Shown one piece after another: positions 1 to 10,735 of a DNA stretch of 64,000 nt; position 1 is the stretch's first letter; each line of letters opens with the position of its first letter. The stretch covers positions 10,788,001-10,852,000 of the forward strand of contig NW_027331831.1 of the NCBI RefSeq assembly GCF_033568475.1. Reading direction: 5' to 3'. The stretch comes from Henckelia pumila (taxonomy: Eukaryota; Streptophyta; Magnoliopsida; Lamiales; Gesneriaceae). A program made the position numbers and the translations under genes. The notes beneath the pieces were generated by a model that worked only from the letters and a program-made list of their open reading frames with translations, had not been told where the DNA came from and searched no databases.

Positions 1-674
1 GGCCTAGAAGTCCTCTCGGATCTCCTAGTAGTAGGCGTGTCTTGTGATGATTCTTGAGGTGTAGGATTGCTATTTTGTATCTCGGGTTCTTCTAGAATTT
101 CTTCGAGTTCCATCATCTTGCCTTTCTTATCCAATAAGAACTCCTTCTCCAAGAAGGTGGCATTCCTTGAAACAAACACTTTTGTTTCATTAGGATGATA
201 GAAATAATATCCGATTGAATTCTTCGGATACCCCACAAAATAACATAAGGAGGATCGACTATCCAACTTATCTCCCACTGTCTGCTTCACGTAAGCAGAA
301 CATCCCCAAATCCTCAAGTACGAATACTTAGGAGCTTTGTCATTCCATAACTCGTATGGTGTTTTATTTACTGCTTTAGTGTGGACGTTGTTTAACAACA
401 ATAGCGCCGTTTCAAGCGCGTAGCCCCAAAATGAAGGTGGGAGCTCAGTGAAGCTCATCATGGATCGAACCATGTCCAACAAAGTTCAATTGCGACGCTC
501 CGAAACACCATTAAGCTGAGGTGTCATAGGAGGAGTCCACTGAGAGAGAATACCATTCTCTTTTAGATAGTCCAAAAACTCGGTACTTAAGTATTCTCCA
601 CCTCGATCCGATCGAAGTGCCTTAATACTTTTATCTAGTTTGTTTTCTACTTCAGCCTTGAATTCTTTGAACCT
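1..674 (-). pseudogene. copia integrase core C-terminal half and pol linker (broken)
   Basis: This continues the frame of the upstream polyprotein past its premature TAA. Integrase residues visible include the region around SDRGGEY, a TPQLNGVSERR block (normally PQQNG) and the FWGYALETA and RIWGCSAYV blocks typical of plant copia integrase. TGA at 486-488 stands where an Arg codon is expected (CGA to TGA, a deamination-type change). The frame then enters the acidic linker that precedes RT (SSQDTPTTRRSERTSR) and leaves the window. Confidence 0.85.
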
Positions 675-2279
675 TTAAAATGCTTCAGACTTATATTTCA
701 TTAAATATAAATACCCATACCTAGAATGATCATCAGTAAAGGTAATGAAGTAGGTGTTGCCACATTTAGTATCAATCCTAAATGGACCGCAAACATCTGT
801 ATGGATCAAATCCAACAGATTTTGACTACGCTCAGGTTTCCCTTTGAAAGGAGATTTAGTCATTTTTCCCTTTAGGCAGGACTCACAAGTAGGTAGAGAG
901 TTAATATCAGACATATCAAACATGCCCTCTCCCACTAGCTTGTTCATCCTCCTTGAGGAAATATGACCTAGCCTAGCATGCCAAAGGTTTGCCGGGTTTT
1001 GACTATCGTCCTTCCTTTTAATTGTTGTTACCGGTTTATCAACATAATTAATTGGAACGTCTTTTAATTTTAAGCTATATAGATCGTTTTCAAGTTGTCC
1101 ATTTCCAATCAAACATTCATTCTTGTAAATATTGCAAATCTCATTTACAAAATTGCAAGAAAAACCATCTCTATCAAGCATAGAAATAGATATATTGTTT
1201 TTGACCAAATTCGGAACATATAAAACATCTCTCAAAAATAACTTAAAATTGTTCTGCAAAACTAAATAAATGTCTCCTATATCTTTGGCTTCGACTCTAG
1301 AACCATTCCCGAGCCTTAGTTGGGTCTCACCCATTGTTAGCTTACGACTTCTTGTCATCACCTGCAAATCATTGCAAATGTGAGATCCACATCCGGTATC
1401 CAATACCCAAGAAGAATTATTAAGCGAAACATTTATTTCAATGTAAAACATACCCTTTGCAGTTCGCAACTGTTCGAGGTATTCCTTGCAGTTACGTTTC
1501 CAATGACCGGGTTTCTTGCAGTAATGGCAAATGTTTTCATCTTTTATCTCAATTGAAGCCTTGGCCTTTCCCTTCTTATTTGGTACAATCTTCTTGGGCG
1601 GGGCAGAACGTTTCTTACCCTTTCGACTTGGTCCTTTCTTAGAATTAGAAGAGGATCCAACCAAGAGTACCGGTTTATCCTTCTTTAGTGTGGCTTCATA
1701 TGTGATAAGCATATTGACCATCTCTTCAAGGGTGGCCTCTATCTTGTTCATATTGAAGTTCATCACAAAACCGTCAAACGATGAAGGAAGTGATAGAAGC
1801 AACAAGTCCGCGCTAAGTTCATGCTCCAAAGTCAAGTCGAGTGTTACCAACTTTTCAATGAGCCCAATCATGTGCACCCCATGCTCACGGACCGAAGTCC
1901 CATCTCGCATGCGGCTCGTCATGAGCTCTCTGACGGTGGAATACCTCTCTGACCTTGACTGAGCTCCAAAGAGTTCCTTGAGGTTCTTGTGAATGTCAGC
2001 AGCATTCATGGCATCCTCGAATTTCCTTTGAAGCTCATCAGACATCGAAGCCAGCATGTAGCATTTGGCCTTGATATCATGGTCCCACCATAAATCATGT
2101 TTGGCCAACTCTTCCGGACTTATATTAGCCGGAGCTTCCTTCGGAGGCGGCTTCTCTAACACGTAGAAAGCTTTTTCCGAAGTAAGAATAATCTTTAACT
2201 TACGGAACCATTCCGTATAGTTTGCGCCAGTTAATTTGTTTTGTTCGAGAATTGAAAATAGTGGATTGCGTGGATTCAT
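675..2279 (-). CDS. copia gag-protease-integrase N-terminal polyprotein
   Basis: The 534-codon frame starts at ATG 2279 (MNPRNPLF). Residues 1 to about 210 are a copia gag domain (UBN2/Retrotran_gag_2 type). A basic linker and a CCHC zinc knuckle (CHYCKKPGHWKRNC) follow. The retropepsin motif is WVLDTGCGSHIC with an intact DTG. Next come the GAG-pre-integrase HHCC zinc site (LWHARLGH ... CESCLKGK) and the start of the integrase core (HTDVCGPF ... FTDDHSRYGY). The frame ends at TAA 675-677, after KSEAF, in the middle of the integrase. The same frame continues to recognisable integrase below it, so this is a nonsense mutation and not the natural end. Gag and protease look intact. Confidence 0.9.
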   Translation of the reverse strand: MNPRNPLFSILEQNKLTGANYTEWFRKLKIILTSEKAFYVLEKPPPKEAPANISPEELAKHDLWWDHDIKAKCYMLASMSDELQRKFEDAMNAADIHKNLKELFGAQSRSERYSTVRELMTSRMRDGTSVREHGVHMIGLIEKLVTLDLTLEHELSADLLLLSLPSSFDGFVMNFNMNKIEATLEEMVNMLITYEATLKKDKPVLLVGSSSNSKKGPSRKGKKRSAPPKKIVPNKKGKAKASIEIKDENICHYCKKPGHWKRNCKEYLEQLRTAKGMFYIEINVSLNNSSWVLDTGCGSHICNDLQVMTRSRKLTMGETQLRLGNGSRVEAKDIGDIYLVLQNNFKLFLRDVLYVPNLVKNNISISMLDRDGFSCNFVNEICNIYKNECLIGNGQLENDLYSLKLKDVPINYVDKPVTTIKRKDDSQNPANLWHARLGHISSRRMNKLVGEGMFDMSDINSLPTCESCLKGKMTKSPFKGKPERSQNLLDLIHTDVCGPFRIDTKCGNTYFITFTDDHSRYGYLYLMKYKSEAF

Positions 2280-2470
2280 CGTAATATAATACTGAAAAGG
2301 AAACAGACAATAATCAGTGATTTGTTTAATTAATTTACTAAGACATAAAATATGGCGAATTTCATTTTATGAATTACACTCCCACTATTTTGACGATTTC
2401 ACTACCCTCTAGTGAAAACGAGAAACATTTTATTTAGCGGGAACATGGAGTCCAATTGACAAACTATGGT

Positions 2471-2750
2471 CCCGAATAATATCAGCCAACCATAATTTTC
2501 AAAAGGTAGAGCCCAATTGCTTCCAAAGCAACCTCCATGTTTTTACCTCATGTTCAATAAGGGCCCAATAATATGACGCCGTTTATTGTGACATGTCAAG
2601 ATGACCCATCAATATCAAGTTGTGATGGACGGTCTCCATGTGGATCCCCAATAATATGAGCCAATCCCATGGGAGTTCCACCCAACTTACAACATGTGTC
2701 GATCCAATGTACAGCTTTTCGATGAACGGGCCCCCCCAATAATATGAGCC
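2471..2750 (-). repeat. quasi-periodic CCCAATAATATGAGCC motif in copia leader
   Basis: Four close variants of CCCAATAATATGAGCC (GGCTCATATTATTGGG on the coding strand) start near 2471, 2563, 2646 and 2735, a spacing of about 84-92 bases. Sequence between them is less alike. The block lies between the primer site and gag, in the untranslated leader. Confidence 0.7.
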
Positions 2751-3702
2751 GTACCGTATCCGCGGGTAGCATCACATACATTGATCGTTGATGGAAGGTA
2801 GGAATATTTAAACAATATTTAAAATTCCCTTTTGTTTATCTTGATATCAATTTTAAATCATATTTAAAATGAGGGATTTTATTTTGAAAATTTGTCTCAT
2901 CATGCAATTTATGTATGCTTGCGGGATTCATACAATTTATGTCTAAACATGCATACATCAATAATATCATATATTATTTAAGGATGATCGATCCCATTTA
3001 CTAATCGACCCGTGGTTGCCAATCACGAGTCTAAGTCCAATCCTAGGTGTTATGCAAGTATGCAATGCAATCCTATTACATTGTGCTTCCAATTTACATT
3101 TCTTCGGTCTTCATTGTCTGCTGTGCCCACCATTTCTTCAAAACTTTGTCTCCCACTAAGTCTAATAAATTTACAATAAATTTCGATGACAAATATGTGA
3201 TACATTTTTAGGGGTGGGAACGGGCCATAAACCAGGCCCACTTTTATTACATATGACAATCATATTGGGCTATAAACCAAGCCCATTAATAAACACCAAC
3301 AACAATAAGACAAATGTAAATCACCTAACATACACCTAAAATATTGGTCATGGCAATCGATCATCCTTTTATCCAATAATTAATTCAATAATTAAAATAA
3401 TTGGATAAACATGCAATGACATCATAATTAAAAGATAAAATCATATTTTATCTTATCCATCCATAAGATCATATCTTATCATCAATTGTACCAAAATAAT
3501 TAATTTTATAAAATTTAATTTAACGGATAAAATTTATAAATTTTTCAAAAATTCAAATTTATCCAAAAATCAATTTTAAAAAATTCGGACTCGAACAATT
3601 CGATCCGATGCCTCGTGATCTAATCAAAAACAATTTTCGATCGGATCAAACACTCGAATTTCAAAAATTCAAAATTTTTAAAAAATTAAAATTTTAATTT
3701 TC

Positions 3703-3787
3703 CGGGCTGCCCGGGACAATCCCGGGCAGCCCGTGCCCCGACCGGGGCTCGGGCTGGGCAGCCCGTCGCTGCCCATTGGGCAGCGAC
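3703..3787 (-). other. GC-rich cluster of perfect hairpins in copia leader
   Basis: In an otherwise AT-rich leader, CGGGCTGCCCGGGA (3703-3716) pairs perfectly with 3720-3733 across a 3-base loop. CCCCG/CGGGG and CGGGCTG/CAGCCCG form two more stems in 3736-3765. GTCGCTGCCC (3765-3774) pairs with 3778-3787. The stems lie about 120-220 bases downstream of the primer site on the element's RNA, where packaging and dimerisation signals of retroelements usually sit. That role is inferred. Confidence 0.75.
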
Positions 3788-3907
3788 AATCGCTGCCCGT
3801 GTTTTGCCCGTCAAAAATTTAATTTTAAAAATTTGTTTTGTTTTAAAAACCGAGGCATAAAAATTTTGTACAATCGATTAATTTAATCGTTTGATCTGAG
3901 CAACCTG

Positions 3908-3919
3908 GCTCTGATACCA
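3908..3919 (-). promoter_or_regulatory. Primer-binding site, tRNA-iMet
   Basis: The minus strand reads TGGTATCAGAGC, the standard plant copia primer site complementary to initiator tRNA-Met, one base from the LTR end. It fixes the LTR boundary and the minus orientation. Confidence 0.92.
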
Positions 3920-3920
3920 C

Positions 3921-6060
3921 TGTTGGAAAACGGTGTTCAGATCAATTAAAATTGATACCCGGTGCAGCGGAAGTTTTAAAATTTTATTTTTATTAATATG
4001 GAACGATTCCATATCTGGGTATCAAAACTTTTACGATTAAATTCATACAAGTAAAACAAATAATCACAATTAATGGTTTACCTTAAATCTCGAAACGAGA
4101 TTATGGACTCCAACAGAATTTAATCTGCTCTTCTTGTAAATCCCGGGAACTGATGGCGTCACGATCAATCACCGGAATAAGGTCCACGAACAGAAAACAG
4201 AAACCCTCTGATTGACTGCACTAGAAATCAATCAGAAGTTTTGCGTAGAGAATAAACAGATATGATCTGTTAATTCAGAATTGTAATTTTTCACAAAAAT
4301 CACAATCCGAATTTTCTCAAAAGGAGCAAGGAATTTTCGAAAAATCCCTTAGAATTATTTATGCAGTGTTCGAAAATTTGAAGACTGAATTACACACAAT
4401 TTTCGAACCCACTACATGTATTTATAGATAATTTCTAGACTAGGTTAAGTTATAATTGTGTTAGGACTCTAACTCCTTAAAGCCCACAATCCATAACTTA
4501 AGCCCAACAAGCCAAGCCCGTTGTTCTAAAAATTAATATAAAATTCATCGTGACTCCGATTGATAAATTGATTTTACCAATGTGCACAAAAACCATTTCT
4601 GCATCTTTAGAGTCAAGATAATTTTTTTGAATCCGAATTCAGTGATTTCCAAAAATGTCCATCCCTATGTCATTTTAGGAAATCCCACTCCCTTTAGTTA
4701 AGAAGTCCAACTTCTCTTTCATTAAATTTAACTCTTTAAATTTAACTATCTCTATGGGGTTTTAGTAATCCATTACTTGTGTAACCCTCAATGGTTCAGG
4801 AATACAGCTAGCCGTGGGCTCACAACTCCTTGTGACTCGGAACAATAATTTCCGACTTATCCATCGAATCATGGTAAGAGCGCCTAGCAACATCGCCCCA
4901 TGATTCCCTAGGTATTACTGATAGTGCCTGCAAGAACAAGTAGATTTTGGTTAGCGTACAGTACGGTCCCTTCATCCATATATCCCGATCGAATCAACAA
5001 CCATTGGTATATCGAGAGTCGTTCGAGATTCGATAACTATGCATAACATCTTGGAGATCAAATAATGACATCGCATGTGTTACTAGGATAACCCATTAAC
5101 CTAAAACACATCATGTACTCTGGCCAGAGATTCGTCACACTAATATCTCCTCAGATCGCATAGGATATCCACACTCGCAAGTATGTGGTGAATCCTTGAC
5201 AACAAAGCATCGACTCCTATATGTGTCGTAACTGTACCCAATCCCGACACCTGATGTCCCCAATAGAGTCGGTAAACGAGTCAAAGTACAGTACTAGCAT
5301 ATAGAGTCTCAATGATGTTTCAAGTAATAAGGACTAATGGTGTACAACCAAAACCGCGGACTTTATCCACTCGATAAGTGATAACCACTTGGAAAGTTCA
5401 AATAGGATAGTTCGATCATTCATCATATGAATATCCATTTGCATGCTTTGAACATCTCTATGTTCCATACCAATGAAACGTGGTACTCGGAATCGCAAAT
5501 GCTAGTTTCAATCTCGAGCGATCCTTATCCCTTTTTGCGGACGGCTCAATTGACTAGGAACAGTTTAGAATATACAGTGACTATAAGATGTGTTTCATGA
5601 TAGCCATCCCCATGTGCTACCACATCGTACATACACTATAGTATATTCAAGGTCTTTATCAAAACAACAATATTATATCATAATATAAAAATATGAAGAA
5701 AGATAAAGTCAATACCATTATAAAAGTGTAAATTATATTAAACAAAAGATTGTTTTACATAGAGTCATAAAAGCCCTTAGCCACAAGTTGGCTAACCGGG
5801 CACCCACTCTTTCAGTAAGAAGGGGTGACGTAGGTGATTGAGCTCTGAACATCCAGAAACAAGTCTTTGTGTTATTTCTTATCTGTCAAACACATTCACT
5901 CACCTCACGAATTCAACCAAGCCATTTGATCAGTGTTCGATCTGTTAGCCAATTTCTTCCGCACTGATTGATTAACATAGACACATGAGAAAGACAAGAG
6001 TTCATTTACTAACCCATCTGAACTCCATATAACTAAGAAAGGCATTTTTCGATCCTAACA
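3921..6060 (-). repeat. 5' LTR of copia element A
   Basis: The LTR runs from TGTTAGGATCG (minus strand, at 6060) to CGTTTTCCAACA (at 3921), with TGTT/AACA inverted ends. The inner end is fixed by the primer site. The outer end rests on the TG dinucleotide and the similarity of its first bases to other plant LTR ends, so it is less certain. At about 2.1 kb it is long for a copia LTR. The second LTR is outside the window, so the length cannot be confirmed. Confidence 0.7.
4419..4427 (-). promoter_or_regulatory. Putative TATA box of copia LTR
   Basis: The minus strand reads CTATAAATA. Its position leaves a U3 of about 1.6 kb and R-U5 of about 0.45 kb before the primer site, a reasonable division. 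No transcript evidence is available. Confidence 0.5.
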
Positions 6061-6640
6061 TATGTTATAATATTATTATTTACATTAATATACTTACAAT
6101 TCATCATAAATAAAAATATACATAACTAAAATATAGTTTATATATTTATAAAAATATTATAAAATATATATTTTTAGATTTAAATATTTAATTAAAAACA
6201 CAATTAAAAAAATCACATAATTTATCAGAAATATCTTAACCAATTACAAAAAATTTCGACAATCATAATTGTTCAAATCGAGACAATAAGCAAGATATAC
6301 GTGATGTTGTGTTGTTACTTCGACCTCAATAGGCTACCAATTTTTTTCCAAAGATATTATATATATTTATATATATGTGTGTGTGTGTGTTTTTCATTTA
6401 TGATGTACAAATTTTACGTTGAATACCTTTTTAGATGCATTATATATAATTTATTTTTAGAGTATAGTAAATATGAATTTATTTTTATAGTTTTAATCAA
6501 TAAAATAATTTAAAAAGAAAAATATGTATCTAATTGAATTGAATAAAAATATTGGAGTTAAAAAAATTAAGTAACGGACAAAATTGACTTTTGAATTTGA
6601 TCATATATCAATTAAAAAAAATTTCAATAGTTCGTATAGC
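6061..6640. other. AT-rich spacer
   Basis: Very AT-rich sequence with short TA and TG runs near 6360-6390. I see no gene, terminal repeat or primer site. Confidence 0.5.
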
Positions 6641-7184
6641 AATTAGATTTAATAACTATTTTTAAAATTTCAGCTAATTATTTTGGATGTATACATATGT
6701 GAACATTTTCATAAAATCTATATCTAGATAACGTTTTAATTTATGGCGCTGGAAACAAATCATTTAAAGGAGAATCCCCAATGATGAGAAGCCACATCCT
6801 AAATGTATACACATGTGAACATTTTCATAAAATCTATATCTAAATACCGAATCAGTTTGATTGGTTGTACCCGGTTGATCTTTATGAGATCAAATTGATT
6901 TGTCATCACCAAACTTGAATATTTTTCTTATCATTCGTGAAATATTCAACAATCAATCGAGCATCGAGAGATTATATAAAGTTGAATTTTTTTTTTTTTA
7001 ATTTGAATCTTTTTGATAAATTGCTCTACGTGCCTGGACATTTCATCAGCAATAGGAGTGCAGATGATATCCTCTATCAAGATGAACTTAAGATTGTCTC
7101 CTAATTATATGCCATAAGATAATATCAAGATAAAAATCTTATAGCCAACATAATCAAGACCAGTCAAATACATGAAAAAACTAA

Positions 7185-7300
7185 AGTAGTGTTTGGAAAA
7201 GCTTTTAGGAAGTACTTTTCAGTTTTCCTTCACAAAATTTCAAAATTATGTGAAAGAAAAGTTGAGAAGTGCTTCCTAGAAGCTCTCCCAAACACTATAA
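7185..7300. mobile_element. Foldback MITE (left copy)
   Basis: About 112 bp of near-perfect inverted repeat, TAGTGTTTGG ... CCAAACACTA. The arms (AAGCTTTTAGGAAGTACTT and its complement) pair almost to the centre. The same element is at 15730-15846, so insertion preceded the duplication. The ends resemble Tourist-type or hAT-type MITEs; the target duplication is unclear. Confidence 0.75.
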
Positions 7301-7676
7301 TATTGTCCATAATTTGAAATAAATATACAATAAATCGAATAATCAGAATTTCAAAAGATTAAAAATAAAAACAAAACAAAACAAACTTCCAAAACAAACC
7401 AAAATAAACGACAACTAACAATAAAAAATAGTAGAACTAGTTTTTTTTTTTTTTTGAAATTGTAGAATAGGTGTTAATAAAAAGTAAATTTATTTGTAAA
7501 AACATTTTAATTGAGAATATGATCGTTGTTATCAAAATACCAACATTTTAACTAGTTTTATATCTTTTATTGTTTTTGTGATTTAATTGAGATTGTTCAA
7601 GATGCTCATTACAATTACCAATGTAATTGTTGTATGAGCATATCCTAATTTCTAACCTCTTATATATAGGGGTGGT

Positions 7677-8033
7677 TCGGTACGGTATACCGCGGTATTC
7701 AACGAATACCACATACCGTACCGAAATTTTCGAAACTGATGATTTGGATATGGCATAAATCCATATCGATATCGTACCAAAATTCGGTACGGTATCGTAT
7801 GATACCGTGTATACCGATTTTTTTAAACTATTTTTTAAAAAAAAATGTCCGTATACGCGGTATCATACCGATATTGTATATACCGACTTTTTTTCGGTAT
7901 ACCGAAATACCAAAAATTTGAAAATCCTATACCAATACCGATACCGAAAATTTCGTTACGGTAACCGAAATTTTCGATATATATGATTTTTTTTTCGGTA
8001 CGGTATATGCGGTATGACGACATTTCGGTATGC
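7677..8033. mobile_element. Probable non-autonomous hAT-like element, left copy only
   Basis: Begins TAGGGGTGG, a typical plant hAT terminus, and is full of GGTACGGTAT/ATACCG palindromic motifs in both orientations. The duplicate locus (about 16205) lacks it, with CTCTTATA on one side and ATATTATAATTTCAC on the other shared. The right terminus is degenerate and no clean 8-bp target duplication can be read, so family assignment is tentative. Short open frames across it are by-products of the repeats. Confidence 0.5.
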
Positions 8034-8650
8034 ATATTATAATTTCACTATTATTATAATGTCTATATATATTTGACTTTTTAGTATAAAAATTATTATC
8101 TATTAATATAGGACAGAGTTTGTCTCACAAATATCGAGTTGAAGAAAACACATAAAAAGATTAATGGTTACTTGTGAAGGGGATAAATAAATTAATTTAT
8201 TCCATTATTTTCTTAATTTTCATTGTTTATAGTGTCTCATATATTTATTTTCTTCATTTTCTTTGTTTTCAGCGTCTTAAATTGTTTTTTATTCTTCTTT
8301 CTCCTTTTACTCACATAAAGCAACCAAACTCATAAAAGAAGTGGTGGAATTGGAAGACCCAAAACAAGTATTTCTTTGATCTCGATTATATAGTCATATT
8401 TTTTTCACACAAATTAAAAAATGATAAAAGTAAATTAAATATAAACTTCTCATTTTTTCCCATTTAACTATTCAAAAAATAGTTGCACAATTTTCAATAT
8501 GTAATTAATAAAAATATATCGATAAAAAAGTATAAAAAATATTACTAAATATAATTTAAGCCTATATATTTGAAGCAAACAAAAAGAAAAAGGTGTCCTA
8601 TACATAATTGGGACTGGAGTAGGAGTTTAAGCTCTCCAGCAGTGGAGTAG

Positions 8651-8705
8651 AAATTTTTGTGGGGCTGGCAAAACCGAGGTCTTCGAACTCGACAAATTTG
8701 AAGGT
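8651..8705 (-). pseudogene. Possible relic of a kinase exon
   Basis: On the minus strand a segment including GACCTCGGTTTTGCC resembles exon 5 of the neighbouring kinase around its DFGLA codons (GACTTCGGTTTGGCC), but no frame is kept. The same relic occurs at about 16550-16605 in the duplicate. The match is short and could be chance. Confidence 0.25.
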
Positions 8706-8873
8706 AGAATGATATATCATATCTTAAGAAATAATTTTTTTAGGAATCTACAAAAAAAAATTTGCAACGGAAGTGGCAACTCCTCAATTCAGTTTACACT
8801 TATGTTATAGTGGTGAGATAGATCCAGCATCAAAAGAAGTTCGGTTATCAGCACTTGAATGCCTGGTGCTGCT

Positions 8874-10735
8874 TTATCGAGCTTGTAGCTTTTCCAGTGT
8901 GGCTAAAACCTCGGCCATGCGTGGCCTGAGTTTCGGCTCGTTGCTTAGACATCGCAAAGATGTAGCAGCAACACTGAATGCTGCATTCAGAGGGTATTGT
9001 CCCTCCATTTTCGTGTCCATAATTCGGAACAGTTTTCTCTTGTCAACCATGTATGGAGACGCCCACTCTACTAGGTTTTGCTCGACACCAACTTTTGTTT
9101 TATCAACAGCACGACGTCCAGACAAAAGTTCGAGCAAAACTACCCCAAAACTGTAGACATCGCTTTTAGATGACAATCGCCCTGTTCATGAAGCCGGACA
9201 AGTTGGAACCATATTGTGAGGAGAAAGATTCAAAAGAGAAAAGTTCAAAAAGGGACCTGTGGCGACATATTCTGGCGCAGCATAGCCTCGCGTACCAATA
9301 ACTTCGGTAGATGTATGAGTTTTATCGCCTTCGGGACCTGCTTTGGCCAAACCGAAGTCGGACAACTTGAACTTGGCATTGAATTCCTGTAAATGGAATT
9401 GTGAGTGTGATATGTGGTATGAGTTTATACATGTACAAATTGTGTAAGTAAAATAGATTACGATAAACGAGCTTAGACACCTACCCCATCAAGAAGAATG
9501 TTAGAGGCCTTAAAATCTCTATATATGACCTGTTCTTCAGCTTCATGCAAGAAAGAAAGGCCCCTCGCTGCACCTATTGCAACCTTCATTCGAGTCCCCC
9601 AAGAAAGGGGCTGCGACCATCCTGCAAAACATAATGGCATTCCTCAATTGTTCGAGAACATTAGCTTTTAAATCATTTGATCAAGAAGATAATTAGGACA
9701 AACGGAAATATGAACAGGTGAATCATGTCACCAATTAGGAAAAGCAAGAAAAACATATTGATATTGTATTAATTGAAGTAAAAACGTACAAAACAACATC
9801 ACGAGGAGGGAAAACAATCACGTGTGACGAGAACAGTTGATTTCAGTGCACAACTTACTCCTGAACAAGTGATTGTCGAGACTTCCTCTGGGAATGAACT
9901 CGTATACCAACAGCCGGTAATCCGCCTCGGAGCAGTATCCAATAAGTTTAACTAGATTGGCGTGATGAAGTTGGCCGAGATAATTAACTTGTGTCTGCAA
10001 AACAGAGGCCTTTTTCAAAATTCTCAGACAAGTAAAACTTGAACTAAAAATGTACTTACCAACCACTCTTTGTGGCCTTGCAAACCCTCAAGCTTCAAAT
10101 TCTTGACAGCGACGACGAGTCCAGAACCGGGCTTTGTAGGGGTAAGTGTATGCTCGTCAATCCACCCTTTGAAAAAATAACCAAATTCTCCTTCCCCAAG
10201 AAAAGTGCTGGGTCTAAAGTTGCGTGTTGCATTCTTTAACTCATTAAAAGCAAAGGCCTTTACGTTAGGCGATGAAAGAATTTCTGCTTCTGATCTTGGA
10301 GTAGGAAGGCTTGAAGCACTCACAACAACTAAACAATGAATCGCAAAAACATATAGGTGGAAATTGAGGAGACTGCTCGAAAAAAAAATATTCAGAAAAA
10401 GTAAATAAATCACCCATATCTTGTACCAATCAAGAAACGGAGCCAAGGCCAACCCCCAAATTCACAGATTGTAAATTAGAAATTAAGGAGATGATTTCAT
10501 TGAAATTTACATCATAGTAGAACAATTCCAAAAACTGGAAAAAAAGAAAAAAAGAAAAAAGAAAGTTGAAGTTACCAGGAGGATCAGAGTGAAGAGGAGA
10601 ATCAAAGAAGATATCTGATTGTATGGAGCTGAAACTGGATTCCCTTGAATGGGCAAACGCAAGCTTCAAAAATAACTCTCTTTTAAGAGTGGCGGCAACC
10701 AAACGCTCCCAGTTATCATTTGTTCTTCTTGCCAT
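8874..10735 (-). CDS. Receptor-like cytoplasmic kinase, RLCK-VII (PBL2/PBL3-like), six exons
   Basis: The minus-strand model joins 10735-10576, 10328-10060, 9994-9859, 9621-9485, 9386-9257 and 9181-8874. All five introns are GT-AG and phases agree, giving 379 residues. The kinase domain is complete: GEGEFG loop (98-103), VAVK lysine (129), YRDFKASN (Asp 224), DFG (244-246) and APE (271-273). The segment [16 protein letters not shown] before the kinase is characteristic of PBL2/PBL3 relatives, Ser/Thr kinases of plasma-membrane immune signalling. Three oddities stand out. The N-terminus ([13 protein letters not shown]) lacks the MGxC acylation signal and resembles the start of callose synthases. 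A two-residue insertion (FK) sits just before DFG. The protein ends shortly after the kinase domain at TAA 8874. It may be a functional chimeric copy or an early pseudogene. Confidence 0.8.

Larger units (their letters stand above)
1..6060 (-). mobile_element. Ty1/copia LTR retrotransposon A (5' part; rest outside window)
   Basis: Read on the minus strand, the order is LTR (6060 to 3921), tRNA-iMet primer site, a leader of about 1.6 kb, then gag, zinc knuckle, protease, integrase and the start of the linker to reverse transcriptase, where the window ends. Protease before integrase and no RT between them is the copia order. RT, RNase H and the second LTR would lie left of base 1. Two in-frame stops in the integrase region (TAA at 675-677, TGA at 486-488) make this copy non-autonomous. 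The sequence right of the LTR starts TATGT; the matching target duplication cannot be tested here. Confidence 0.9.
6640..8737 (+). repeat. Direct duplication, left copy
   Basis: Extended near-identity in the same orientation to 14960-16634. Shared anchors include TTCAGCTAATTATTTTG, the GCATCGAGAGATTATAT block, the TGCTCTACGTGCCTGGACA block, a foldback MITE and a final block ending TATCATATCTTAAGAAATAA. This copy also holds about 280 bp near 8085-8390 and a hAT-like insertion that the right copy lacks. The right copy has a foldback element at 15234-15536 absent here. The kinase gene lies immediately to the right. Confidence 0.85.

Noticed and set aside
1531..1962. 143-codon plus-strand frame
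   Set aside because: Antisense shadow of the copia A gag frame.
6361..6392. TG/TA microsatellite as a regulatory element
   Set aside because: Short simple repeat in AT-rich DNA without a nearby gene.
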